In this document: one piece after another, positions 17,774-26,011 of the stretch
How the letters are laid out: every line of letters starts with the position of its first letter
Numbering within the stretch: position 1 is the stretch's first letter
NCBI GenBank assembly: GCA_028868855.1
Contig: JAGWTR010000005.1
Location: 186,001 to 250,000 of the forward strand
DNA length: 64,000 nucleotides
Reading direction: 5' to 3'
DNA from: Burkholderiales bacterium
Lineage (GTDB): Bacteria; Pseudomonadota; Gammaproteobacteria; Burkholderiales; Burkholderiaceae_C
Notes under the pieces: generated by a model
The model's database searches: none
Told to the model about the DNA's origin: nothing
The model's input: the letters and a program-made list of their open reading frames with translations, nothing else
Position numbers and translations under genes: made by a program

Positions 17774-19216
17774 ATGATGAAAAAGCTAACCACGGCGGCA
17801 GGCACGCCGGTCGTCGACAACCAGAACACCATGACCGCCGGCCCGCGTGGCCCGGTACTGCTGCAAGACGTCTGGCATCTGGAAAAGCTCGCCCACTTTG
17901 CCCGCGAGGTGATTCCCGAGCGCCGCATGCACGCCAAGGGTTCGGGCGCGTTTGGCACCTTCTCCGTGACCCACGACATCACGCGCTACACCAAGGCCAA
18001 GATCTTCGCGACCATCGGCAAGAAGACGGACCTCTTCATGCGCTTTTCCACCGTGGCTGGCGAGCGTGGAGCGGCCGACGCTGAACGCGACATCCGTGGG
18101 TTCGCGATGAAGTTCTACACGGACGAAGGCAACTGGGACCTGGTGGGCAACAACACGCCGGTGTTCTTCTTTCGCGATCCGCTCAAATTCCCGGACCTCA
18201 ATCACGCGGTCAAACGGGATCCCAAGACCAATCTGCGCAGCGCACAGAACAACTGGGACTTCTGGACCTTGTTGCCCGAGGCACTGCACCAGATCACCAT
18301 CGTGATGAGCGATCGGGGCATCCCGAGTTCGTATCGACACATGCACGGCTTTGGCAGCCACACCTTCAGCTTCATCAATGCACAGAACGAGCGCTTCTGG
18401 GTGAAATTCCACCTGCCTACTCAGCAAGGCATTCAGAACCTGACGGATGCCCAAGCGGAGGCACTGGTCGGCCGCGATCGGGAAAGCGCTCAACGCGACC
18501 TGTTTGAGGCCATCGAACGCCAGGAATTCCCGCGCTGGAAGTTGTTCGTGCAGATCATGCCGGAGAAGGATGCGGCCACCTACCACCTCAACCCCTTCGA
18601 TCTGACCAAGGTCTGGCCTCATGGCGATTTCCCGCTGATTGAAGTGGGCGTGCTGGAGTTGAACCGCAACCCCGAGAACTACTTCGCCGATGTCGAGCAG
18701 GCGGCTTTCAGCCCGGCCAACGTGGTGCCGGGCATCAGTTTCTCGCCAGACCGGATGCTGCAATCGCGCCTGTTTTCCTATGGCGATGCGCAGCGCTACC
18801 GCTTGGGCGTGAATCACCACCAGATCCCGGTGAATGCGCCCAAGTGCCCCTTCCACAGCTATCACCGCGACGGTGCAACGCGGGTGGACGGCAACCACGG
18901 CGCGGCGACGTCTTATGAGCCCAACAGCACAGGCGAATGGCTGGAACAAGCCGATTTTTCAGAGCCGCCGCTGTCACTCGAAGGAGCGGCCGACCACTGG
19001 AACCACCGCGTCGATGAAGACTATTACTCGCAGCCGGGCAATCTATTTCGCCTGATGACGCCGACTCAACAGCAAGTGCTGTTCGACAACACAGCGCGCT
19101 CGGTCGGAGGTGCGTCCAAGGACGTTCAACAGCGCCACATCAGCCATTGCAGCAAGGCCGACCCGGCCTATGGGGCGGGTGTGGCCAACGCCCTGAAAAA
19201 ACTCGCCAAGGCGTGA
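17774..19216 (+). CDS. katA: Monofunctional haem catalase (small-subunit type)
   Basis: This enzyme disproportionates H2O2 to water and oxygen. The 480-residue protein is a typical small-subunit catalase: [15 protein letters not shown] at the N-terminus, active-site His53 ([15 protein letters not shown]), Asn126 ([13 protein letters not shown]) and the proximal haem ligand Tyr336 ([15 protein letters not shown]). It has no signal peptide, so it is cytoplasmic. Translation starts with two consecutive ATGs (17774 and 17777). GAAGGAG at 17764-17770 is better spaced for the second. The 197 bases upstream are shared with the divergent NsrR-controlled operon; I found no OxyR-like or FNR-like site of correct spacing there. 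Confidence 0.96.
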   Translation: MMKKLTTAAGTPVVDNQNTMTAGPRGPVLLQDVWHLEKLAHFAREVIPERRMHAKGSGAFGTFSVTHDITRYTKAKIFATIGKKTDLFMRFSTVAGERGAADAERDIRGFAMKFYTDEGNWDLVGNNTPVFFFRDPLKFPDLNHAVKRDPKTNLRSAQNNWDFWTLLPEALHQITIVMSDRGIPSSYRHMHGFGSHTFSFINAQNERFWVKFHLPTQQGIQNLTDAQAEALVGRDRESAQRDLFEAIERQEFPRWKLFVQIMPEKDAATYHLNPFDLTKVWPHGDFPLIEVGVLELNRNPENYFADVEQAAFSPANVVPGISFSPDRMLQSRLFSYGDAQRYRLGVNHHQIPVNAPKCPFHSYHRDGATRVDGNHGAATSYEPNSTGEWLEQADFSEPPLSLEGAADHWNHRVDEDYYSQPGNLFRLMTPTQQQVLFDNTARSVGGASKDVQQRHISHCSKADPAYGAGVANALKKLAKA

Positions 19217-19268
19217 TGCGAGAGGCGGCACTCAAGCGTCGCCCCACGCAAGCTTGTCCAGACCTCGA

Positions 19269-20228
19269 TCACGGCACCTGAGCGGTCGGCTGGTTCGGGT
19301 GGTCCAGGTCGGGCCGCTTCCAGGGGTCGACATGGGTCATGAGATTGAGCACGCGGTGTCGTTGCAACACACGCTGCCTGGCCTCAACGGCGATGTCGTG
19401 GCCGGCCTCGACCGTGATCGATGCATCGACCTCAATGTGCGCGTCGACGACGATCATGTCACCCATCTTGCGTGTGCGCACGTCGTGAACATCGCTGACG
19501 CCGGGTGTTTCAAGCAATGTGCGGCGAATGGCCTGGACCTCTGCGTCGTCCACCGAGCGGTCCATCAGGTCATGCAACGCATCCCAGCCAAATTCCCAGC
19601 CCATCTTGGCCACCATGAAGCCGACGATCAGCGCGGCAATCGGGTCCAGGATCTGGTAGCCGGCCAGGTTGCCGATGATGCCGATGCCCACGACCAACGA
19701 AGACGCTGCATCCGATCGTGCATGCCAGGCGTTGGCCACCAACATGCCCGACTTGACGCTCTTGGCCACCGACAGCATGTAGCGGAACAGGAGCTCTTTG
19801 GCGACGAGGGCCCCGCCGGCCACCCACAAGGCAATGACATGGACCTGTTGAACGGTCTCGGGTGCTTGCAGCTTGAGGACGGCCGACCACAGCATGCCCA
19901 CACCAACGGCCAGCAGCAATGCACCCAGCACCAGCGAGGCGGCGGTTTCGAATCGTTGATGGCCATAGGGATGGTCCTCGTCGGCGTCTTTCTTGCTGTG
20001 GTGGCTGGCAAACAGCACCACGAAGTCAGCCACCAGGTCGGACAGCGAATGGATGCCGTCGGCCACCAGGCCTTGCGATTTGGACAGGACGCCGGCCGTG
20101 ATCTGGGCGATGGTCAACACAATGTTGACGGCGACGCTGACCCAGGTACTGCGGGATGCCGCCGCCGCGCGCTCGGCCGGGCTGTGTTGCGCGTGTTCTG
20201 GATCGTCGGCAAGTTCGGTGAAATTCAT
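19269..20228 (-). CDS. Cation diffusion facilitator (CDF) family metal exporter
   Basis: CDF proteins export Zn, Fe, Co, Cd or Mn by proton antiport at the inner membrane. The 319-residue protein has the six-helix membrane domain with metal-site motifs ADGIHSLSDLVAD (helix 2) and NAWHARSDAASS (helix 5), then a cytoplasmic ferredoxin-like domain (about 215-300, DALHDLMDRSVDDAEVQAI). A His/Asp-rich loop (HHSKKDADEDHPYGH) lies between helices 2 and 3. The substrate cannot be told from sequence alone. The ATG at 20228 was chosen over a TTG six bases upstream; neither has a clear ribosome site. Confidence 0.88.
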   Translation of the reverse strand: MNFTELADDPEHAQHSPAERAAAASRSTWVSVAVNIVLTIAQITAGVLSKSQGLVADGIHSLSDLVADFVVLFASHHSKKDADEDHPYGHQRFETAASLVLGALLLAVGVGMLWSAVLKLQAPETVQQVHVIALWVAGGALVAKELLFRYMLSVAKSVKSGMLVANAWHARSDAASSLVVGIGIIGNLAGYQILDPIAALIVGFMVAKMGWEFGWDALHDLMDRSVDDAEVQAIRRTLLETPGVSDVHDVRTRKMGDMIVVDAHIEVDASITVEAGHDIAVEARQRVLQRHRVLNLMTHVDPWKRPDLDHPNQPTAQVP

Positions 20229-20255
20229 GACCAAGTGGTGTATTGCAAAGAAAAC

Positions 20256-21431
20256 TCAGAGGCATCGCGTGGCGCAATGTGCCGCCACCCATTCCTCGTT
20301 GGTGGGTTCAACCCCGACCGTCACGCGGCTTGTTGGGGTGGAGATAGTGGGCGCGTGCTCGGCATTGGCGGAGTCGTCCAGCGCCACACCGAGGAAGGCC
20401 AATTGACGGCAGACGCGCTCGCGAATCTCGGCATTGTGCTCGCCAATGCCGGCGGTGAAAACCAGCAGCTCAAGCCCGCCCAGCACGGCGGCCAGTGCGC
20501 CGATTTCACGCACGATGCGCCGCACATACAGTGCCAGCGCGGCCTGCACGCGCTCATTGCCGGCCTCTTGTTCCAGCAGTTTGCGGGGGTCCGAGGACAC
20601 ACCTGACACGCCGAGCAAGCCCGACTCGTGGTACAGCAGATGGCCCACCTGATCGAGCGTGAGCTTTTCGATCTCCATCAGGTAGATCACGGCGCCGGGG
20701 TCAAGCGATCCGCAGCGCGTGCCCATCATCAGCCCATCCAACGCGGAAAAACCCATCGTGGTTGCGATGCTTTGCAGCCCTTGCATGGCGCACAGGCTGG
20801 CGCCACTGCCCAGGTGGGCCACGATGGTGCGCCCGCGCGCGGCCTCGCCGTGGCGTTCGGCCAGCGCAATCGACATGAACTCGTAAGACAAGCCATGAAA
20901 ACCGTAACGTCGGATGCCGCGCTCCCACACGGCATACGGCAATGGCAGCATCTGTTCGACCTGCGGCATGGTGTGGTGGAAGGCCGTGTCGAAACAAGCG
21001 ACTTGAGGCAGTTCTGGGTTTGACAAGAGGAGCGCCTCAATGGCTTCCAAGGCAAACGGTTGGTGCAACGGCGCCAGCGGGATGTAGTCCTTGAGATCAG
21101 CCAGCACCTTGGCGTCGAGGCGCACCGGATCGAAATATTTCGATCCACCATGCACCACGCGGTGCGCTACGGCGGCGATGCGGTGATCGCCCAGGCGCGC
21201 CAGCACGCGTTCGCGAATGTGCGCCAGCGCGGCGTGGTAGGGGCGCTCGCCCCCCAGCACGATCGGCCCAGGCACGGCGCCTGTTTCGCCAAAAGTAGGC
21301 GCGGGACCTGTGATGCCCTCAACCTTGCCGTTCCAAAGGGGCTTGCGCGGCAGAGGCTGGGTGCTGGCGTCGAACAAGGCGAACTTGATGCTTGAGGAAC
21401 CACAGTTGAGAACGAGGATGAGATCGCTCAT
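20256..21431 (-). CDS. ackA: Acetate/propionate kinase
   Basis: This enzyme interconverts acetyl phosphate and acetate with ATP formation. The 391-residue protein has the ASKHA-kinase motif VLNCGSSSIKFALFD at the N-terminus, AHRVVHGG around residue 90, the catalytic/phosphate region FDTAFHHTMP, and FTAGIGEHNAEIRE near the C-terminus. Its ATG overlaps the stop of the MaoC-phosphate acyltransferase gene (ATGA), so the two enzymes are made together and probably act in series from acyl-CoA to acyl phosphate to acid plus ATP. Butyrate or propionate are possible alternatives to acetate. Confidence 0.94.
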   Translation of the reverse strand: MSDLILVLNCGSSSIKFALFDASTQPLPRKPLWNGKVEGITGPAPTFGETGAVPGPIVLGGERPYHAALAHIRERVLARLGDHRIAAVAHRVVHGGSKYFDPVRLDAKVLADLKDYIPLAPLHQPFALEAIEALLLSNPELPQVACFDTAFHHTMPQVEQMLPLPYAVWERGIRRYGFHGLSYEFMSIALAERHGEAARGRTIVAHLGSGASLCAMQGLQSIATTMGFSALDGLMMGTRCGSLDPGAVIYLMEIEKLTLDQVGHLLYHESGLLGVSGVSSDPRKLLEQEAGNERVQAALALYVRRIVREIGALAAVLGGLELLVFTAGIGEHNAEIRERVCRQLAFLGVALDDSANAEHAPTISTPTSRVTVGVEPTNEEWVAAHCATRCL

Positions 21432-22879
21432 GGGGGCGCCATCCGATAGTGGTGGACCAGCAGGATCGCGACGGCACACGAGGCAATGCGGGACTCACGC
21501 GTGTCGGAGCGACTCGTCAGCACGATCGGCACCCTGGCGCCGAGCACGATGCCGGCGCTGGCCGCGCCACCTAGGTACTCAAGCTGCTTGGCGAGTATGT
21601 TGCCGCTTTCAAGATCAGGCACCACGAGCACGTCGGCCTGACCGGCCACCTCGGAGACGATGCCCTTGATGCGGGCGGCTGCGGCCGACACGGCGTTGTC
21701 AAAAGCCAGCGGACCGTCCAGCACACCACCGGTGATCTGACGACGGTCGGCCATCTTGCACAGCGCGGCCGCATCCAGGGTCGCGGGCATGTTCGCGTTG
21801 ACGGTTTCAACTGCCGCCAGGATGGCCACGCGCGGCTGATCGACGCCAATGGCGTGTGCAAGCTCTATCGCGTTGCGCACGATGTCGGCCTTGTCCTCCA
21901 GCGTGGGCGCGATGTTGATGGCCGCATCAGTGATGATGAAGGGACGCGGGTAGGCCGGCGTCTGCATCAGAAAGCAATGGCTGATGCGACGCTTGGTGCG
22001 CAGCCCGACGCCCGATGCCACCACCGCGCCCATCAATTCGTCGGTGTGCAGACTGCCCTTCATCAAGGCATCCACACTGCCTTGAGTTGCCAATTCGACG
22101 GCACGCGCGGCGGCGGCGTGGCTGTGCGGCACATCCTCAATGCGAATGCCAGAGATGTCGAGCCCCGCCTGGAGTGCCATGGCTTCGAGCTTGGCGCGCG
22201 GGGCAATGAGCACGGGCTCAATCAGACCGGCCGCCCGCGCATCAAGCGCCGCAGACAGGCTCAGGGCATCGCAGGGATGAACCACCGCCATGCGGATGGC
22301 CCCCATTGGGATCACATGGTCGAGCAGCCGGTGCAGCCCACCATCGCCGGCGGTGATGCGCACATCAGGCAGCGTGGTGCGCGGGCGTTCGACACGTTCG
22401 GTCGGAGCGATGACGTCGGCCTCGCCCGTGATGACGGTCACGCCATCCTGGTTGACACTGGCGCAGGCGAGCTTGACGCGCCCCTTGGCTTCGTCGCGTG
22501 CGGTCACGGTGACCCGGATGGTCAGCGTGTCGCCAATGCGCACGGGCGCCAGAAACTTGAGCGTCTGGCCCACATAGACCGTACCCGGCCCCGGCAGACG
22601 CATGCCGATCACGGCGGAGATCAGCGCTCCGCCCAGCATGCCGTGGGCGATAACGCCGTGAAAGCGCGTGGACGCGGCAAAGTCGGCGTCCAGATGCTGC
22701 GGGTTGGCGTCACCGGACAACACGGCAAAGAGCTGGAGGTCCTGGGCGGTCAGGGTGCGTTCAATCGAGGCCGTGTCGCCAATGGCGATCTCCTCGAAAG
22801 TGCGGTTGCGTACGGTGTGCAGATCGTCGTTGACGACGAGCGTGCGCGAGGGGGAAATGGAGGGGCTGGTGTCTGCCAT
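21428..22879 (-). CDS. Bifunctional MaoC-like (R)-enoyl-CoA hydratase / phosphate acyltransferase
   Basis: The 483-residue protein joins two domains. Residues about 20-165 form a MaoC hot-dog hydratase (FAVLSGDANPQHLDADFAAS, then FHGVIAHGMLGGALIS with the catalytic Asp and His). Residues about 185-483 form a phosphate acetyl/butyryltransferase domain (MKGSLHTDELMGAVV, FIITDAAINIAPTLEDKADI, VPDLESGNILAKQLEYLGGA). The second domain makes acyl phosphate for the coupled acetate kinase. Such fusions are widespread in beta- and alphaproteobacteria, yet the role of the hydratase half is unsettled. It may serve PHA or fatty-acid intermediates or simply bind acyl-CoA. Confidence 0.9.
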   Translation of the reverse strand: MADTSPSISPSRTLVVNDDLHTVRNRTFEEIAIGDTASIERTLTAQDLQLFAVLSGDANPQHLDADFAASTRFHGVIAHGMLGGALISAVIGMRLPGPGTVYVGQTLKFLAPVRIGDTLTIRVTVTARDEAKGRVKLACASVNQDGVTVITGEADVIAPTERVERPRTTLPDVRITAGDGGLHRLLDHVIPMGAIRMAVVHPCDALSLSAALDARAAGLIEPVLIAPRAKLEAMALQAGLDISGIRIEDVPHSHAAAARAVELATQGSVDALMKGSLHTDELMGAVVASGVGLRTKRRISHCFLMQTPAYPRPFIITDAAINIAPTLEDKADIVRNAIELAHAIGVDQPRVAILAAVETVNANMPATLDAAALCKMADRRQITGGVLDGPLAFDNAVSAAAARIKGIVSEVAGQADVLVVPDLESGNILAKQLEYLGGAASAGIVLGARVPIVLTSRSDTRESRIASCAVAILLVHHYRMAPP

Positions 22880-22917
22880 GGTCGCCTTCAGTGAACAGCG
22901 GAATCATGCCATCGAGT

Positions 22918-23613
22918 TCAGCGCTCCGGCCCCCCTGTGATCGCCAGCGTCTGCGTGCCGGTGACGATCATGCGAACCATCAGCGTCAATTGCTCGGTCA
23001 GGGCCGGCAGCTTGTCGGGTGGCAGGTCCATGGCGGTGGCACCCATGGCAAACACCAGGCGAGTGATCGCCTTGGCCGTCAGCGCCGGCTCGTACAAACC
23101 GGTCTTGTTGAGCTTGGCCAAGCGGATCAGGTCCAGCCGCAGCTCTTCTTCAAAGTAGTTCAACTGGCGGTCAACCGCCTGTTTGAACGCGTCGGATCCC
23201 ACAGTGCCCTCGCGCAGCAAGATGGGCAGCAATTGGTCATCGCTGCGCAGTTGCTCCATGAAGGCTTCGACCGAACCGCGCACCACGCTGCGATCGGTGC
23301 GGGCCCGCTTGCGCGCCTCACCAATGACCTCGCGCAGCGAACGGCCCGCCAGGTCAATCAAGGCCACCGCCAGCTCGTCCATGTCGCGGAACTGGCGGTA
23401 AAAACTATTGGGCGCAATCCCCGCCTCACGGGCGACCTCACGCAGGCTCAGGTTGGACACGCTGCGATGTGGCCCCACCAGCTTCAAGGCAGCGGCAACG
23501 ATGTCTTCACGAGAAATCACCGGCTTGCGCCCCATGACAGGCGCCGATGCGCGAGCATCGTCGGGGGAAACCAGGGTGGCCTTGGGGCTCAGCGAATTAC
23601 TCATGGATGTCAT
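22918..23613 (-). CDS. fabR: TetR-family repressor, FabR/DesT-like
   Basis: This is a predicted regulator of unsaturated fatty acid synthesis. The 231-residue protein has a TetR DNA-binding domain (SREDIVAAALKLVG, then SNLSLREVAREAGIAPNSFY, RQFRDMDELAVALIDL) with the FabR/DesT-type sequence, and an all-helical ligand domain. It is divergently placed from the ferredoxin reductase-desaturase pair, the same neighbourhood DesT has with desCB in Pseudomonas. The control region 23614-23719 contains dyads overlapping the desaturase promoter. The start may be the ATG at 23613 or at 23604. In the known family, acyl-CoA saturation state tunes DNA binding. Confidence 0.85.
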   Translation of the reverse strand: MTSMSNSLSPKATLVSPDDARASAPVMGRKPVISREDIVAAALKLVGPHRSVSNLSLREVAREAGIAPNSFYRQFRDMDELAVALIDLAGRSLREVIGEARKRARTDRSVVRGSVEAFMEQLRSDDQLLPILLREGTVGSDAFKQAVDRQLNYFEEELRLDLIRLAKLNKTGLYEPALTAKAITRLVFAMGATAMDLPPDKLPALTEQLTLMVRMIVTGTQTLAITGGPER

Positions 23614-23640
23614 TCAAGCGTGCCAACATGATATCGCCGC

Positions 23641-23687
23641 CACTTACTGTACAAGTGTATAGACAAATGTCTTCTCCTGCGTATAAT
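23641..23687 (+). promoter_or_regulatory. Promoter with candidate FabR/DesT operators for the reductase-desaturase pair
   Basis: A -35 TAGACA (23660-23665) and a consensus -10 TATAAT (23682-23687) are spaced by 16 bases. Two dyads overlap or flank the -35: CACTT-N7-AAGTG (23641-23657) and AGACA-AA-TGTCT (23661-23672). The location suits repression by the divergent TetR-type regulator; which dyad it uses is not known. Confidence 0.6.
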
Positions 23688-23719
23688 TCTCAGCATCCTA
23701 CAACCGGAGTCCTCCGCCT

Positions 23720-24844
23720 GTGTCTGTTTCTGTAGCGCCCGCCCGCGGCCCCGCCCCCTACTCTCCAGGCCTTCTCCGCCGGATCGTCACACCCTTTGTT
23801 GATCCTGGCGTGTTCGACTTCTGGGTCGGCAAGCTCAACCCTGCCTGGTCCTGGGACCGCCCGCTGGCCCGCGTGGTTGAGCGCCGCGTGGAGGCGCTGG
23901 ACACGGTGACCCTGGTCCTCAAGCCCAATGGCCATTGCACGGGTTTTGTGCCAGGTCAGCACCTGAATGTCACCGCCGAGGTCAATGGCCGGCGCACCAC
24001 GCGCAGCTACAGCCTGATCGACGTCCCTCGCCGCGACGGCCGCGTGGCCATCACCGTCAAGCGGGTGGCGCACGGCACGCTGAGTACTCACCTGTGCCAG
24101 CACCTTCGTGTCGGCGACGTGCTGGAACTGGGCCCCGCTTTTGGCGCGATGACGCTGCCGGCGCAGCCTCAAGGGCCGTGGTTATTTCTGGCGGCGGGCA
24201 GTGGCATCACCCCGCTGATGAGCCTGACGCGCAGCCTCGCCAAGCAAGGCATGCCGGTGGACCTGACCGTCATCTACTGGGCCAAGACCCGCGCCGAGTT
24301 GTGCTTTGCCCGCGAATTGCGACAGCTGGCCGTCAAGTTCCCGCGCTTCAAGCTGCAGTTCGTGTTGGAGAAAGAGGCGCAGTTGCTAGCCGGTGAGGAG
24401 GCTGGCCTGATCAGCCATGAGCAATTGGTCCGCATCGTGGGCGATCTGTCCAGCCAGCAGACTTATGCCTGTGGCCCGGCGGGTTTTGTCGATGCCGCCC
24501 GCGCGTTGACCGCAGGCAAGGTGCGCAGCTTCCTGGCCGAGGGTTTCACGCCATCGGCGCCCCTGAGCGTGGCCGATGCCGAGACGGCCACCGTGCATGT
24601 GCACCTTGCCCGCAGTGGGCGTGATCTGGAAATCCCCACCAATCTGTCGATCCTGGACGCCCTGGAGGCCCAGGGACTCAAGCCCAAAGTGGGTTGCCGC
24701 ATGGGCGTGTGCCACACCTGCGTGTGCACCCGCACCAGTGGCACCACGCTGGACATGCAAACGGGCGAACAAGACGCCCAGCCCGACATGGATGTGCGCA
24801 TCTGCATGAGCCGCGCCCGCACCGATCTCTCGCTTGATCTTTGA
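23720..24844 (+). CDS. Ferredoxin reductase-type electron donor for the desaturase (FNR domain plus 2Fe-2S ferredoxin)
   Basis: The 374-residue protein supplies electrons from NAD(P)H to the adjacent membrane desaturase. Residues about 45-150 bind FAD (TTRSYSLIDVP, the RxYS motif). Residues about 150-270 bind NAD(P)H (LFLAAGSGITPLMSL, TYACGPAGFVDAAR). Residues about 295-374 are a plant-type 2Fe-2S ferredoxin with cluster cysteines in VGCRMGVCHTCVC and a later Cys (DVRICMSRA). Translation begins at GTG (23720), 11 bases after a GGAG. The arrangement matches Pseudomonas DesC/DesB. The desaturase gene starts 13 bases downstream. Confidence 0.93.
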   Translation: MSVSVAPARGPAPYSPGLLRRIVTPFVDPGVFDFWVGKLNPAWSWDRPLARVVERRVEALDTVTLVLKPNGHCTGFVPGQHLNVTAEVNGRRTTRSYSLIDVPRRDGRVAITVKRVAHGTLSTHLCQHLRVGDVLELGPAFGAMTLPAQPQGPWLFLAAGSGITPLMSLTRSLAKQGMPVDLTVIYWAKTRAELCFARELRQLAVKFPRFKLQFVLEKEAQLLAGEEAGLISHEQLVRIVGDLSSQQTYACGPAGFVDAARALTAGKVRSFLAEGFTPSAPLSVADAETATVHVHLARSGRDLEIPTNLSILDALEAQGLKPKVGCRMGVCHTCVCTRTSGTTLDMQTGEQDAQPDMDVRICMSRARTDLSLDL

Positions 24845-24857
24845 AAGTAATGACCCC

Positions 24858-25973
24858 ATGAGCAAGCCTTTAAGCCGTACCCTAAGCTCCGATGAGGTGG
24901 AGCGTTTTGGCGCCGAAGTCGACGCCCTGCGTGCCCGCACGGTGGCCGACCTGGGCGCGCGCGATGCGCGCTACATCCGCAACATCCATGCGGCCGTTCG
25001 TTATTCTGAGGCGCTGGGCCGGATCATGCTGATGGCGGCCTTCTTCCTGCCTGAGGCCTGGGTGTTCCTGACAGCCGCCGCCGGGGCGGTGATCCTGGGC
25101 CTGTCCAAGATCCTGGACAACATGGAGTTGGGGCACAACGTGATCCACGGCCAGTACGAGTGGATGGGCGACCCACGCTTCAATGGCAAGAACTTCGAAT
25201 GGGACATCGCCGGCTCCAGCGAAAACTGGCGCAAGACGCACAACTTCCGTCATCACACCTACACCAACATCCACGGTATGGACGAGGATCTGGGCTATGG
25301 CGTGCTACGGCTGTTCCCCGAACAAAAGTGGCACCCCGCTCGCCTGGGTCAGCCGCTGTATGCGCTGATTTTTGCCCTCCTCTTCGAATGGGGCGTGGCC
25401 ATCCAGGAACTGCGTCTGGGACGCTGGCTCACCGGCCGCATCACCAGACAGGAAATGGGGCGCATCGCCCACCCCGCCCTGCTGAAAATCCGCCGTCAAG
25501 TCGTCAAGGACTACCTCGTTTTTCCGATCCTGGCAGGCCCTGGCTTCTTGACGGTGCTGGCCGGAAATGCCGTGGCCAACGTGATCCGCAGCCTGTGGAC
25601 CTACACGGTGATTTTCTGCGGCCACTTCACCACCGACGTGGTCACTTTTCCCAAGAGCGTGCTGAAGAACGACTCCCGTGCCGCCTGGTATGTGCGTCAG
25701 GTTGCCGCATCCTCCAATCTGAGCGGAGGATTCCTGCTGAATGTGCTGACGGGCAACCTGAGCCACCAGATCGAACACCACCTCTTTCCCGATGTGCCGG
25801 CCAACCGCTATGCCGAAATGGCGGTGCAGGTGCGCGAGATCTGCGCCCGCTACGGCCAGCACTACAACACGGGCTCGATGGTCAAGCAGTTCGGGCAGGT
25901 TCTGTGGCGCATCTTGCGGCACTCCTTCCCCAGCCAGCCAGCAACCATGCGGCGAAGCCTGCAAGCCAAGTAA
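24858..25973 (+). CDS. Membrane fatty acid desaturase
   Basis: This di-iron desaturase introduces a double bond into acyl chains, probably acyl-CoA or phospholipid acyl groups. The 371-residue protein carries three His boxes: GHNVIHGQYEW (H-x3-H), THNFRHHTYTN (H-x2-HH) and SHQIEHHLFPD (H-x2-HH). Hydrophobic membrane spans lie between them (about 58-85, 165-185, 225-250). The ATG at 24858 was preferred over an upstream start that overlaps the reductase gene. It is co-transcribed with the reductase and ends at a strong hairpin terminator. The divergent FabR/DesT-like repressor should set its level. Confidence 0.94.
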   Translation: MSKPLSRTLSSDEVERFGAEVDALRARTVADLGARDARYIRNIHAAVRYSEALGRIMLMAAFFLPEAWVFLTAAAGAVILGLSKILDNMELGHNVIHGQYEWMGDPRFNGKNFEWDIAGSSENWRKTHNFRHHTYTNIHGMDEDLGYGVLRLFPEQKWHPARLGQPLYALIFALLFEWGVAIQELRLGRWLTGRITRQEMGRIAHPALLKIRRQVVKDYLVFPILAGPGFLTVLAGNAVANVIRSLWTYTVIFCGHFTTDVVTFPKSVLKNDSRAAWYVRQVAASSNLSGGFLLNVLTGNLSHQIEHHLFPDVPANRYAEMAVQVREICARYGQHYNTGSMVKQFGQVLWRILRHSFPSQPATMRRSLQAK

Positions 25974-25977
25974 GCCA

Positions 25978-25999
25978 ACGCCCCGCAAGGGGCGTTTTT
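25978..25999 (+). terminator. Rho-independent terminator of the desaturase operon
   Basis: A 7-bp stem (ACGCCCC with GGGGCGT) has a 4-base loop and is followed by a run of T residues, starting 5 bases after the desaturase stop codon. Confidence 0.85.
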
Positions 26000-26011
26000 C
26001 ATGGCGCGCGC

